DNA of 64,000 nucleotides from Finegoldia magna_J (GCF_002243175.1 NZ_NDYF01000013.1:277174-341173); one strand, 5' to 3'; shown: positions 16,549 to 25,798, counted from the first letter of the stretch. Made by a program: numbers and translations. Notes: generated by a model not told the origin, from the sequence alone.

Positions 16549-17712
16549 ATGAAAAACTTATCAAATAGAGCGACAAGTTTCACAGAATCTGTCATCAGAA
16601 AAATGACACTTGTCGCCAACAAATACAATTCAATCAATTTGGCGCAAGGATTCCCAGAATTTGATCCGCCAGTTGAAATATTAAACAGATTACAAGAAAT
16701 TTCTCTGACAGGCCCACATCAATATTCCATAACTTGTGGGGCGAAAAATTTGAGAGAAGCCATCGCAAAAAAACACGAAAAATTCACAGGAAACACCACT
16801 AACCCTGAAGAAAACGTCGTTGTGACATGCGGTGGTACAGAGGCAATGATGGCGAGCATGATGGCAATCACAAATCCTAGTGACAAAGTTATCATATTCT
16901 CTCCATTTTATGAAAACTACAAAGCCGACGCGATTTTGTCGGGGGCAAGTCCAATATTCGTAAAATTAAACCCTCCAAATTTTGATTTTGACATAGACGA
17001 ATTGGAAAATGCATTCAAACAAAATCCGAAAGCCATCATCCTCTGCAATCCCTCTAACCCATCTGGAAAAGTATTCACCAGAGAAGAATTACAAATAATA
17101 GCAGATTTTGCAGAAAAATACGACACCTACGTCGTGACAGATGAAGTGTACGAACACATAGTCTACAAACCATACGTGCACACGTATTTTGCATCATTAT
17201 CAAAAATGAAAGACAGAACCATCACCACGACATCTCTCTCCAAAACATACTCCATAACAGGTTGGAGACTTGGCTACACAATCGCAAACAAAGAAATCAC
17301 ACAAGCAATCAAATCAGTGCACGATTTTCTTACAGTCGGAGCAGCAGCCCCATTACAAGAAGCAGCGATAGTTGGACTTAATTTTGGTTACGAATACTAC
17401 GAAAAACTACAAGAAAAATACACTCACAAAAGAGATATTTTTCTAAACGGATTAAAAGAAATCGGACTAGACTTCTACTGTCCACAAGGAACGTATTTCG
17501 TGATGGTCGACATATCCAAGTTCAATCGCAAATCAGACTATGATTTCTGCGTAGAATTGTCACAAAAAATCGGCGTAACACCAGTACCTGGTTCATCGTT
17601 TTTCAAAGACGATAACAACGATTATGTGAGATTTCATTTCGCCAAAAACGACGACACATTGATTGAGGCCATCAATCGACTTCGAAAAATCAACGATTTG
17701 TTGGTTTACTAA
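16549..17712 (+). CDS. Class I/II pyridoxal-phosphate aminotransferase
   Basis: 387 residues, fold type I. The substrate strand INLAQGFPEFDPP, the NPSNPSG motif, DEVYEHIVY and the PLP lysine in SLSKTYSITGWRLGY are all present, matching aspartate/aromatic/kynurenine-type aminotransferases. It starts 1 nt after the ligase stop with only a weak ribosome site, so it probably depends on coupling. It would interconvert the operon's 2-oxoacid and an amino acid. Last gene of the operon; a hairpin follows at 17747. Confidence 0.88.
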   Translation: MKNLSNRATSFTESVIRKMTLVANKYNSINLAQGFPEFDPPVEILNRLQEISLTGPHQYSITCGAKNLREAIAKKHEKFTGNTTNPEENVVVTCGGTEAMMASMMAITNPSDKVIIFSPFYENYKADAILSGASPIFVKLNPPNFDFDIDELENAFKQNPKAIILCNPSNPSGKVFTREELQIIADFAEKYDTYVVTDEVYEHIVYKPYVHTYFASLSKMKDRTITTTSLSKTYSITGWRLGYTIANKEITQAIKSVHDFLTVGAAAPLQEAAIVGLNFGYEYYEKLQEKYTHKRDIFLNGLKEIGLDFYCPQGTYFVMVDISKFNRKSDYDFCVELSQKIGVTPVPGSSFFKDDNNDYVRFHFAKNDDTLIEAINRLRKINDLLVY

Positions 17713-17746
17713 AATAAATCTACCTAATTTCAAATAAATACTCCTA

Positions 17747-17779
17747 AGCAATGACCGCGACATTAGTTGCGGTCTTGCT
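17747..17779 (+). terminator. Strong hairpin after the T-box operon (weak T tract)
   Basis: AGCAA-T-GACCGCGAC-ATTA-GTTGCGGTC-TTGCT forms a long stem with a tetraloop 35 nt after the aminotransferase stop. No run of T follows, so it may be an imperfect terminator or a 3'-end stabiliser. Confidence 0.55.
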
Positions 17780-17831
17780 ATGTTGTAAAATCTAAAGTAG
17801 TTCCAGTGTATACGAAAATAGACACCGATAC

Positions 17832-17971
17832 GAACGAATATCTAGACTACAAAATTAGCAAATTCTAAGCTCATGAATCTAAAATCGAGAGCCTCGCTGA
17901 CGCTCAAACAGTGCGATTTTTTAACGATTCACTTCGCTTGAATTTAGAACAATTTTTTCCGAATGATTCGC
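17832..17971 (-). repeat. MITE-like palindromic repeat, copy 2
   Basis: Same family as copy 1: CGAATATCTAGACTAC at the left, TTTTTTCCGAATGATTC at the right, interior GAATCTAAAATCGAG...GTGCGATTTTTTAACGATTC pairing with itself. Lies in the 17713-18412 gap, which has no gene. Confidence 0.75.
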
Positions 17972-18066
17972 TTATTTACGATGTTTTTGGTTTGTTTCAA
18001 TGCACACGCAGTAATTCGCTGAACATCTACGTTTTTCATGGAAAGGGGAACAATAAAAGTCGTAGC

Positions 18067-18207
18067 ACATTCGTCTAGCTTACAAAAATTGGAAAATTCT
18101 AATCTCAAAATCCTAAAATTTGAAGCACGCTTCGCTTACGCGGTCAAATTTTGGACGGATTTTTTCGATTGAATTTTGCGCAATTTTTTCCAGATGACTC
18201 ATTTAGC
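18067..18207 (-). repeat. MITE-like palindromic repeat, copy 3
   Basis: Diverged copy; its reverse complement (GAGTCATCTGGAAAAAATTG ... GCGTAAGCGAAGCGTGC ... CTAGACGAATG) aligns well with the copies that flank the fic gene at 35.2 and 36.2 kb. Confidence 0.75.
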
Positions 18208-18322
18208 TACGATCTTTTTTGTTTGTTTCAATGCACAATTAACAAAGTTGATAATCTGCTTTTATTTCACTGAAATACAAAATCTTTAAACATCTATATT
18301 TCACAGCGACGGAAGACGCAAA

Positions 18323-18374
18323 AACCCTTATGCACACGACAACAAAATCGTCGATTTCTATGCATAAGGGTTTG
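18323..18374 (-). terminator. Terminator of pepD
   Basis: AACCCTTATGCA / TGCATAAGGGTT stem with an inner CGAC/GTCG hairpin; TTTTT follows on the minus strand. Sits 38 nt past the pepD stop. Confidence 0.8.
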
Positions 18375-18412
18375 TTTATCACAGTTTTTCTCTGTGATTT
18401 ATTTTGTCAGAA

Positions 18413-19828
18413 CTAAAGTCTTTCAAGAAGTGATTTCACAAATTCGTAAGTTCTTTGTGTAGATTCAATTGAAAGTCTTTCTTTAGGACTGTGAACGTCT
18501 TTCATAGTAGGTCCTATTGAGATCATTTCCATGTCTGGGAAAGTGTCGATGAATACTGCTGGTTCCAATGCAGCGTGGACTACTTCAACCTTCATTTCTT
18601 TTCCAAACAAATCTTTGTAAGTTTCAAGCGCCAAGTTTCTCAATTCAGAATCTTTTGCGAACGCCCATGGTTTGTAATAATCTTCCTTCTTAACTTCAAA
18701 TCCGTATTTTTCATAAACTTTTGACACATCTTCAGTGTGTGCATCGAAAGTTTCTGGGTTTGAACTTCTAAGAGAAATAGTAACCTTCAATACATCGTCT
18801 TTTATTTCAAAAATCGCCAAGTTGTTGGAACATTCAACGATATCTGGGTATTCTTTCATCATGCTGTAAACTCCGTGAGGAACATCTTCTATGAAAGATA
18901 AGATATCGTCCTTGTCTTTGTCATCCAAAACTTTTTCTGCGTTATCGCATTTTTCAATCTTGACTCTCATATCCTTATCTAATGGATATTTTGCAATCAA
19001 ATCAAAAAAATCAATATCGTAATCGTCTTCGTTAGAACTGAATACAACCTTCGCATCTCTTGGAATAGCGTTGTGTTTTGTTCCACCTTCGATGCTAACA
19101 AGTGCTACAGGTGATTTTTCTTCGATTAACTTCAAAGCTTCACGCGCAAACTTGATGGAGTTACCTCTTTGTTGGTGAATTTCCATTCCTGAGTGACCAC
19201 CAAGCATGTTGTTGATGTTCATCACAAAAGTGTTTTTCATTTTATTGTCCACGTAATTTAGCTTTTTCGTACCAATTATATTGTGTCCACCTGAACAACC
19301 AGACAACAAAATTCCTTCAACTTCGGCGTCAATATTCAAAAGTTTTCTGCCATTGATATTTTCCCTCTTCAAAGCTCTTGCACCAACCATTGTAGTTTCT
19401 TCATTAGTAGTAACCAACAATTCAAGCGCTGGATGCTTAGCGTCCTTGTCTTCCATAATCGCAAGGCCAATCGCACTTGCGATACCATCATCTGCACCTA
19501 AAGTAGTGCCTTCTGTTTTAACCCAATCACCGTCAACAACTAGTGGAATAGGATCTGTCAAAAAGTCGTGGTCAACGCCGTCAGCTTTTTCTGCAACCAT
19601 ATCCATATGACCTTGAATTACAACTGAAGAATGATCCACATAATCAGGATGAGCTGGTTTTCTGATAATAATGTTGTTGCTTTCGTCTTGAATAGTTTCA
19701 AGTCCCAAATCTTTTCCAGTCTTGTACAAGAAATCACTCACTGCTTGTTCATTTCCAGATTCTCTTGGAATTTTAGTCAATTCTTCAAAATAATGAAACA
19801 CTCTTTCCGGTTTTAAATTTTCTAACAT
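18413..19828 (-). CDS. pepD: Beta-Ala-His (aminoacyl-histidine) dipeptidase PepD, M20C
   Basis: 471 residues, the usual length of PepD. Cytosolic di-zinc peptidase that cleaves Xaa-His dipeptides. Zinc and catalytic residues are visible: IQGHMDMVAEK (His, Asp), TTLGADDGIASAIG (bridging Asp), TTNEETTMVGA (catalytic Glu pair) and a late His in DVHSPKERLSI. AAAAAGGAG lies 5 nt before the ATG. A peptide-using asaccharolytic lifestyle fits its neighbourhood with a cysteine desulfidase. Monocistronic, with its own terminator. Confidence 0.93.
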   Translation of the reverse strand: MLENLKPERVFHYFEELTKIPRESGNEQAVSDFLYKTGKDLGLETIQDESNNIIIRKPAHPDYVDHSSVVIQGHMDMVAEKADGVDHDFLTDPIPLVVDGDWVKTEGTTLGADDGIASAIGLAIMEDKDAKHPALELLVTTNEETTMVGARALKRENINGRKLLNIDAEVEGILLSGCSGGHNIIGTKKLNYVDNKMKNTFVMNINNMLGGHSGMEIHQQRGNSIKFAREALKLIEEKSPVALVSIEGGTKHNAIPRDAKVVFSSNEDDYDIDFFDLIAKYPLDKDMRVKIEKCDNAEKVLDDKDKDDILSFIEDVPHGVYSMMKEYPDIVECSNNLAIFEIKDDVLKVTISLRSSNPETFDAHTEDVSKVYEKYGFEVKKEDYYKPWAFAKDSELRNLALETYKDLFGKEMKVEVVHAALEPAVFIDTFPDMEMISIGPTMKDVHSPKERLSIESTQRTYEFVKSLLERL

Positions 19829-19862
19829 ATTTTCTCCTTTTTGTTCAAATTACTGTTCAAAC

Positions 19863-19895
19863 AAACACATTCTTTGAGATTAACCCAAAGAATGT
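19863..19895 (-). terminator. Terminator of the DUF819 gene
   Basis: Perfect stem ACACATTCTTTG / CAAAGAATGTGT followed on the minus strand by TTTGTTTG. Confidence 0.7.
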
Positions 19896-19910
19896 GTTCA
19901 AATTTCTAAA

Positions 19911-21122
19911 TTAATGTAACAATATTCCCGAAAGAATACCGTAGTAGTTACCAATTACATAACCTAACGTACCTACCAGAAGTGCTGGAACGATAAGTTC
20001 TGTCCAACCTTTTGATACAGCCATTGCTGCTGCAGTAGTTGGTCCACCAACATTCGCATTTGATGCGATAATGATTTCTTCGATGTTGAATTTGAAAAGT
20101 TTTCCAAATATCAATGAAACTACTAAGTTGATTAGTACAACGATTAATGCGAATACTAATAACAATGGAGATTCTCTCAAAATTAGTCCGATTGATGCTG
20201 GAGCACCAATAACTGCGAAGAACAAATAAATCAAAAATGTACCAATTTCTTGGCTACCTCTGATTGATGAAATTTGTTTAGGAAATACAGATGCAATTAT
20301 CATAGTAAATGTAGTCATTAACAAGTATTTATTTCCCAATAATCCACCTAAAATTGCACTTCCAGCGCCTTCGCCTGAAAATAAGTTTCCAAAAACAGTG
20401 GCTAATTTATCAGAAATGGCTACGATAACAAATGATAATGCAACTGTGAAAGCAATATCTTTAAGAGAGATTTCTTTTGCTCCCCAATATTTTGCAGCCA
20501 TAGTTTTGTTAGCTTCCTTGTCAGATTCTGATTGTTCTTCCAATGCGTTAACAAGAGGCATCTTGTAATGTTTTTTGATAACAGACATTGTTGGAAGCGC
20601 CATCAATGTGAAGAAATATAAAGCCATAAGTAAGTTATCCGCAACTAATGCAGCTGATACAGTTGCTCCAGAAACCTTGTATTGTTGACTCATTGCAACG
20701 AAGTTTACTGAACCACCAGTATAAGTACCCACAAACATTGGAACGATATCGTTCAAAGCAGGAATTGCATTCTTCAAAGCAAAGTATGCTATAAATCCAC
20801 CTAAAACGGTTCCAATACCACTTAATAAGTAAATAATTAAAACTCTTCCTGAATCTCTACCAATTTTTTTGATATCAGCGTTAAATAACAACATTGGTAC
20901 AGCCAAAGGAACTACATAATCCCAAACAGCATCGTAAACAGGTGCTTCTGTTGGAATAATTTTAAGATTTGACAAAATTAAAGTAAAAGTCAAAGCCAAA
21001 ATACATCCTGTAACCTTACTTGCCCATGTATATTTTTGTTCCAAATATATTGCAAGAGCAGCACATGATGCCAACACAGCCCAAAGTATCCAAGTACTTT
21101 CGGCACTAATAAATGATCCCAT
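19911..21122 (-). CDS. DUF819 (YjcL-like) membrane protein
   Basis: 403 residues, about 11 membrane segments with few loops. The motifs VPLAVPMLLFNADIKKI and MFVGTYTGGSVNFVAM, and a matching half near the C-terminus (ANVGGPTTAAAMAVSKGW), show the inverted two-half layout of the DUF819/YjcL family, probable carriers of unknown substrate. GAAGGAGGATTC precedes the ATG. It lies between pepD and a cysteine desulfidase gene, so an amino acid or peptide link is possible but unproven. Confidence 0.85.
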   Translation of the reverse strand: MGSFISAESTWILWAVLASCAALAIYLEQKYTWASKVTGCILALTFTLILSNLKIIPTEAPVYDAVWDYVVPLAVPMLLFNADIKKIGRDSGRVLIIYLLSGIGTVLGGFIAYFALKNAIPALNDIVPMFVGTYTGGSVNFVAMSQQYKVSGATVSAALVADNLLMALYFFTLMALPTMSVIKKHYKMPLVNALEEQSESDKEANKTMAAKYWGAKEISLKDIAFTVALSFVIVAISDKLATVFGNLFSGEGAGSAILGGLLGNKYLLMTTFTMIIASVFPKQISSIRGSQEIGTFLIYLFFAVIGAPASIGLILRESPLLLVFALIVVLINLVVSLIFGKLFKFNIEEIIIASNANVGGPTTAAAMAVSKGWTELIVPALLVGTLGYVIGNYYGILSGILLH

Positions 21123-21320
21123 AAGAATCCTCCTTCAAAATATTTTATTTAATTAAATTATAATACCAATAAATAAATTATGCAAGTGTTTTCTTAGAAT
21201 TTATAAATAAAATCACAAGTAATTTACTTGCTTTTAAATCCACATCTTTACGATAATTTACCGTTAAATTCAAATCATATTCGTGTTAAATATGAAAATG
21301 TTTTTGTTTGAACAAATAAA

Positions 21321-21345
21321 AAGGCATTAGGTTCACTAACGCCTT
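21321..21345 (-). terminator. Terminator of the cysteine desulfidase-like gene
   Basis: AAGGCGTTAG-TGAAC-CTAATGCCTT plus TTTATT on the minus strand, six nt after the stop. Confidence 0.85.
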
Positions 21346-21350
21346 CAAAT

Positions 21351-22604
21351 TTATTTTTGAATCATCGTGTTAAGCACAATAATATCTGTTTCCTTCATGC
21401 CTTCCTTGGCAACATAACCGATGCTTCTGATAGTCTCTTCGATATCGTCTTTTAACAAACCATCTCCAGCTTCGAAGTTTCTATTATTTTTCGCCAAATA
21501 ATATCCGGAAATTCCCGCATCGACAGCTGTGGCGATTTTTGCAGCACAAGATGCCTTCGCACCGTCGCAAATCATACCCGATGCAATCATCAAAGCATTG
21601 CCGATTGTTTTTTCAATCAAATCCAAATCCTTAGTTTCCATGTAGCAAATTCCAGCTCCCGCAGCAACTCCCGCAGAAGTAACTCCACAAAACGCTGAAA
21701 GTCTACCGATAAATCTCTTAATGTGAAGTGCTACCAAGTTTGTAACCAAAAGCCCACGATACAAAGTTTCCCTGTCGTAATTTTTTTCATTCGCAAACAC
21801 AACCAAAGGCATCGTACAAGTTATACCTTGGTTTCCACTTCCTGCGTTAATCACAACTGGAAGAGAACATCCACTCATACGCGCATCTGACCCTGCTGCA
21901 GCTCTTGCCTTAGCTTTCGTTCTGATAGAATCATCTTCCTCCATCAAAATCTTGCCCATTGCAACTCCCCATTTTCCAGTCAAACCTTCATCGGAAATAT
22001 CAGAATTCAAAGTAATTTGTTTTTCCAACAAATCCTTAACCTCATCCAAGTCCACATTGTTTGCGTATTCAAAAATATCCTTCACAGAAAGTTCGTCGTA
22101 ATTTTCGTATTCTGGTGTGTGAGTGTAGCAATTGTCAATATGTATTACTTCGTCGTTTTTAGTAACCTTAACGATATTTGTGTGTTTGTTTTTGATCTCA
22201 ACATCCACAGTGTTTCCGTTGTCATCATCTGCTACGATCTCAATGTCCAGATTTTCCACGCCTTCCTTTAAGCTAACAGTTATTATGTCCTTCGCGATTA
22301 AATCCTTCGCAGCCTTTATGTCGTCATCAGTAACCTTTGACAAAACCTCAAGCCCAAGACAAGAATCTCCCGCAACAGTTCCAATAGCAGTCGCAGCTTC
22401 CACGCCCTTCATGCCGTTTGTGTTTGGAACAGTAACACCCTTAACGTTTTTGATGATGTTTCCTGAACACATAACCTCTATTTTAGATGGAATAACCCCC
22501 AAAACTTCCCTAGCCTTAGCCGCTGCCAACGCAATAGAAATAGGTTCAGTACATCCCAACGCCATAATTAATTCAGATTTTAATAATTCAGTGTAATTCT
22601 TCAT
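21351..22604 (-). CDS. L-cysteine desulfidase family protein (CyuA / UPF0597)
   Basis: 417 residues. The start LIMALGCTEPISIALAAAKA, then SGCSLPVVINAGSGNQGITC and GMICDGAKASCAAKIATA, provide the conserved cysteines that hold a 4Fe-4S cluster in this family (CyuA in enterics, CdsB in methanogens), which breaks L-cysteine into pyruvate, ammonia and sulfide. Some databases label it as serine dehydratase alpha-like. Own promoter (22658-22687) and GAGGAG site at 6 nt. Confidence 0.85.
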   Translation of the reverse strand: MKNYTELLKSELIMALGCTEPISIALAAAKAREVLGVIPSKIEVMCSGNIIKNVKGVTVPNTNGMKGVEAATAIGTVAGDSCLGLEVLSKVTDDDIKAAKDLIAKDIITVSLKEGVENLDIEIVADDDNGNTVDVEIKNKHTNIVKVTKNDEVIHIDNCYTHTPEYENYDELSVKDIFEYANNVDLDEVKDLLEKQITLNSDISDEGLTGKWGVAMGKILMEEDDSIRTKAKARAAAGSDARMSGCSLPVVINAGSGNQGITCTMPLVVFANEKNYDRETLYRGLLVTNLVALHIKRFIGRLSAFCGVTSAGVAAGAGICYMETKDLDLIEKTIGNALMIASGMICDGAKASCAAKIATAVDAGISGYYLAKNNRNFEAGDGLLKDDIEETIRSIGYVAKEGMKETDIIVLNTMIQK

Positions 22605-22657
22605 TTGTACTCCTCAATAAAAAATAATTTTATAACAATTTCTTCCATACATTAACC

Positions 22658-22687
22658 ATTATAACACCAGAAATACATTATTGTAAA
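22658..22687 (-). promoter_or_regulatory. Promoter of the desulfidase gene
   Basis: On the minus strand TTTACA, 18 nt, TATAAT, 54 nt before the start codon. Confidence 0.6.
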
Positions 22688-22700
22688 TGATTTCAAACTC

Positions 22701-23201
22701 CTACAAATACTCCAAAATAACCTTCCACTCTTTTTCCAAATCATCCAACCTGTATCTAGCATTTGCAGGTGAAGTCGAAGGAAGCTTCATGGCCTCCACG
22801 CCCAAATTCTTAGCGTGATATCTCTCAAAACACTTAAAAGAAGCAGCCCCGTTGCAAAAAACATGATTAATATTTGCACAATCAATAATCCCCTTCAAAT
22901 TAGAAGGCACCACGTTTTTGATACTAGAATCTGACGAGCCGATAATATCGCACTGATAAATCGAATCGTACACAGCAATATTATGCTCCAACAAAAACCT
23001 CTTTCTCTCCTCAATACTCACATCCAAATCCACATCGAAAAGCCTTTCCATCAACCTCCAAAACCTGTTTTGTGGATGACCGTAGAAAAATCCGTACTCC
23101 CTAGTCTTCACCGACGGAAAAGAACCCAAAATCAAAATCTTCGAATCCTCATCGTAAAGAGGAGATAACGGATGAACAATCGTCTCGTAATTTCCCTTCA
23201 T
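22701..23201 (-). CDS. Hypoxanthine/uracil-DNA glycosylase (UDG family 6-like)
   Basis: 166 residues, the size of family-6 DNA-deoxyinosine glycosylases. LGSFPSVKTREYGFFYGHPQNRFW is the active-site loop region and LPSTSPANARYR the DNA-intercalation motif. It would excise deaminated adenine (hypoxanthine) and perhaps uracil from DNA, starting base excision repair. AAGGGGG lies 6 nt before the ATG. Isolated gene, upstream of the G-rich tract. Confidence 0.88.
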   Translation of the reverse strand: MKGNYETIVHPLSPLYDEDSKILILGSFPSVKTREYGFFYGHPQNRFWRLMERLFDVDLDVSIEERKRFLLEHNIAVYDSIYQCDIIGSSDSSIKNVVPSNLKGIIDCANINHVFCNGAASFKCFERYHAKNLGVEAMKLPSTSPANARYRLDDLEKEWKVILEYL

Positions 23202-23253
23202 AAATCCCCCTTGTCACTCTAGATTATATCATAACAGTATTAAGGCGCCCCGT

Positions 23254-23545
23254 TTGTCGGGAGTTAGCCGTGAGCGTGGGAGTGCGTGGAGTGTGGATGT
23301 TGGTGTGGAGAATTTGTTGGGTTGTGGTGATTCGGCGTGGCGAGGATGTGGTGCAGACGTAGGTGTGGGCGTGAGTGCAGATGTGGGCGTGGAGAGGGTG
23401 TTGGGTTGTGAGTGCGGGTGTGCGGGCGTGGGTGTGGATGTGGGCGTGGAGATGTTATTTGGTTGTGGGATGAAGTTAAGGAATTTCGGCACGTCGTGGG
23501 TATGGGTGTTTGTATGTAGTGGCATGGAGCTAGCATTGAAATAAA
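23254..23545. repeat. G/T-rich minisatellite-like tract
   Basis: About 290 bp much richer in G than its surroundings and strongly strand-skewed (plus strand almost free of C). Three ~35-bp units share GATGTGGGCGTGGAGA then TTGGGTTGTG (23296-23329, 23380-23414, 23438-23472). Frames are open in both directions: plus encodes repeats of DVGVExxLGCG, minus encodes Pro/Thr/Ser repeats (PNxxSTPTS), but neither has a ribosome site, so I do not call a gene. Confidence 0.6.
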
Positions 23546-23566
23546 AGTAGATTACCAAGTTTGCTA

Positions 23567-23707
23567 AGAATATCATATGGAGAAAATAAGTATAAATTCA
23601 AGCGAAGTAAATCGTTAAGAAATCGCACTGTCTGAGCGTTAGCGAGTTTGCGATTTTAGACTCACAAGCTTAGAATTTATTTATTTGCGTAGTCCAGATA
23701 TTCGTGC
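23567..23707 (+). repeat. MITE-like palindromic repeat, copy 4
   Basis: GAATATCATATGGAG ... AGTCCAGATATTCG, interior AAATTCAAGCGAAGTAAATCG / GATTTTAGACTCACAAGCTT. First of three copies in the same direction in the 23546-24300 gap, each followed by the phrase TGTCCCTGTAA. Confidence 0.78.
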
Positions 23708-23810
23708 AAACTGGTTTTCTACTTTACCCTGTCCCTGTAAAACGTAAATGTCCTGCGATTTGTAGTTTTGCTATGATTGCATTGAAACAAACCAAAAACA
23801 TCGTAAACAA

Positions 23811-23944
23811 GTGAATCATTCGGAAAAAATTGTTCTAAATTCAAGCAAAGTGAATCGTTAAAAAATCGCACTGTTTGAGCGTTAGCGAGTTTGCGATTTT
23901 AGATTCACAAGCGATGAATTTATCAATTTTTGTAGACAGATGAG
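23811..23944 (+). repeat. MITE-like palindromic repeat, copy 5
   Basis: Nearly identical to copy 6 over its inner 110 bp; contains GAATCGTTAAAAAATCGCAC and its partner GCGATTTTAGATTCACAAGC. Confidence 0.78.
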
Positions 23945-24040
23945 CGGTTTACGAGTTTTTGCGTTTTCTTGTCCCTGTAATGTGTAGACGTCCATAGATT
24001 ATGTAAATCAGTGAAATAAAAATAGACAATCCGATACGGT

Positions 24041-24177
24041 TAGAATATCATACGGAAAAAATTACATCAAATTCAAGCGAAGTGAATCGTTAAAAAATCG
24101 CACTGTTTGAGCATCAGCGAGTTTGCGATTTTAGATTCACAAGCGATGAATTTATCAATTTTTGTAGACAGATGAAC
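24041..24177 (+). repeat. MITE-like palindromic repeat, copy 6
   Basis: Begins GAATATCATACGG and ends TTTTTGTAGACAGATGA. With copies 4 and 5 it shows local tandem amplification with ~235-bp spacing. Confidence 0.78.
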
Positions 24178-24306
24178 GGTTTACGAGTTTTTGTGTTTTC
24201 TTGTCCCTGTAATGTGTAGACGTCGTGCAAACTGGTTTTCTACTTTAGTTTGTCTTGAAACTACCTTCAGCAATTTTCTTGTCCTGAAACTACCTTTCAC
24301 CGCATC

Positions 24307-24330
24307 AAAAAAGAGGTGCCCTTGCACCCC
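24307..24330 (-). terminator. Terminator of thiDE
   Basis: GGGGTGC-AAGG-GCACCTC then TTTTTT on the minus strand. Confidence 0.88.
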
Positions 24331-24333
24331 TAG

Positions 24334-24972
24334 TTATCTACTCATAATAATATCGAATTTTTGTTTCAACTCTTGTGTTGCCGCTGCGACATCTCCCGTC
24401 GAAAAAATCGCCGAAGTCAATGACACAGAATCCACATTACAGTCGAAAATCATCCTAATATTGTTCTTGTTAATGCCACCAATCGCAGTGATTGGAATGT
24501 GAATTTCCTTAGAAATTTCATTCAACGTGTCGATGGAAACCCTCACGAAATCATCTCCAGTGAACGTCGGAAAAATCGCCCCTACACCAATGTAATCAGC
24601 ACCAGCCTCTTGAGCCTCCAACGCTTGTTCCAACGTGTGACAACTAATCCCAATAATCTTGTCAGGACCAAGAATCTCCCTCGCATATTTTATCGGCATA
24701 TCCTTTTGACCCAAATGCACCCCGTCGACATCACACGCTTTCGCAATATCAACCCTGTCATTCACAATCAAAAGCTTGCCCATGCTTTGAGTAATCTCCT
24801 TTATCTTAAAAGCCTCACGCATAATGCTTCTTGTATCCATGTTTTTTTCTCTGAGTCTTACAGAATCTGCACCATTTTTCAGCGCAATCTCAATAGTCTC
24901 TGACAAATCCCTTCCCTTGAGAGTTTGTTTATTCGTGACCAAGTTCAACCCTAAGTTAAATTCCTTATTCAT
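24334..24972 (-). CDS. thiE: Thiamine-phosphate synthase
   Basis: 212 residues, TIM barrel of normal length. Couples hydroxymethylpyrimidine diphosphate with thiazole phosphate. Characteristic motifs: SVRLREKNMD (diphosphate contact), LLIVNDRVDIA, DGVHLGQKDM, GADYIGVGAIFPTFT, ITAIGGINKNNI. It overlaps the thiD stop by 8 nt, so the two are cotranscribed and coupled. No thiM or thiC is nearby, suggesting salvage of pyrimidine precursor. Confidence 0.93.
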   Translation of the reverse strand: MNKEFNLGLNLVTNKQTLKGRDLSETIEIALKNGADSVRLREKNMDTRSIMREAFKIKEITQSMGKLLIVNDRVDIAKACDVDGVHLGQKDMPIKYAREILGPDKIIGISCHTLEQALEAQEAGADYIGVGAIFPTFTGDDFVRVSIDTLNEISKEIHIPITAIGGINKNNIRMIFDCNVDSVSLTSAIFSTGDVAAATQELKQKFDIIMSR

Positions 24973-25768
24973 TTTTCAACTCTCCTTCAAAAAATTTGTA
25001 GAAATGATTTGTCGGCCCATTTCCCTTGCCAATATGCAAATCGTGCTTAATAGCATTAGTAATGTATTCCTTGCTCAATTTTACAGCATCATCTATAGAT
25101 TTTCCAAGCGCCAAATTACTAGCAATCGCACTTGAAAGCGTACAACCAGTCCCATGAGTGTTCTTCGTGTCAATCTTCTCAGTCACAAATTCGTGGAAAT
25201 TCTCGCCATCATACAAAATATCAATCGCATCTCCCACATGATGACCGCCCTTCACAAGAACGTATTTCGCCCCCATGTTACGAATAATCTCAGCTGCTTT
25301 TTTCATATCATCAACACCGTCGATTTTCATACCACTAATTCTCTCTGCCTCTGGAATATTCGGAGTTATGCAAGTACACAAAGGAATCAAATCCTCAATC
25401 AACAAATCAATCGCATCTTCTTGCATCAAACAAGCGCCGTGCTTCGCGTACATCACAGGATCCAACACCACGTTTTCCGGTTTGTATTCCAATAATTTGT
25501 CCCTAACACAACTCATAATCCTCTTGTTCGATAACATTCCGATCTTCACAGCGTCGGTTCCCATATCATTATAAATACAATCAATCTGATCCTTTATAAT
25601 CTTATCGGGCAAATCCTCAATCGACACCACCTCAAAAGTATTCTCAGCAACCACCGAAACAATAACGCTCATCGCATACACCCCGTGTGCCGACATAGTC
25701 TTGATATCCGCTTGAATTCCCGCTCCGCCTGAACAATCAGAACCTGCAATCGTAAGAACTTTCTTCAT
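24965..25768 (-). CDS. thiD: Hydroxymethylpyrimidine/phosphomethylpyrimidine kinase
   Basis: 267 residues, ribokinase-like fold. It phosphorylates HMP to HMP-P and then HMP-PP. LTIAGSDCSGGAGIQADIKT (substrate), VLDPVMYAKHG, ITPNIPEAE and the anion hole THGTGCTLSSAIA with the catalytic Asp/Cys context are typical. AGGAGGAG is 5 nt before the ATG. Promoter at 25799-25827. I saw no TPP riboswitch in the short leader. Confidence 0.93.
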   Translation of the reverse strand: MKKVLTIAGSDCSGGAGIQADIKTMSAHGVYAMSVIVSVVAENTFEVVSIEDLPDKIIKDQIDCIYNDMGTDAVKIGMLSNKRIMSCVRDKLLEYKPENVVLDPVMYAKHGACLMQEDAIDLLIEDLIPLCTCITPNIPEAERISGMKIDGVDDMKKAAEIIRNMGAKYVLVKGGHHVGDAIDILYDGENFHEFVTEKIDTKNTHGTGCTLSSAIASNLALGKSIDDAVKLSKEYITNAIKHDLHIGKGNGPTNHFYKFFEGELKNE

Positions 25769-25798
25769 AACTCCTCCTAATAATTTGCTGCAAATTAA

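Noticed and set aside
23229..23576. Pro/Thr-rich minus-strand frame and Gly/Val/Cys-rich plus-strand frame in the G-rich tract
   Set aside because: Both arise from biased repeat composition; neither has a ribosome site or a convincing start. Kept as a repeat only.
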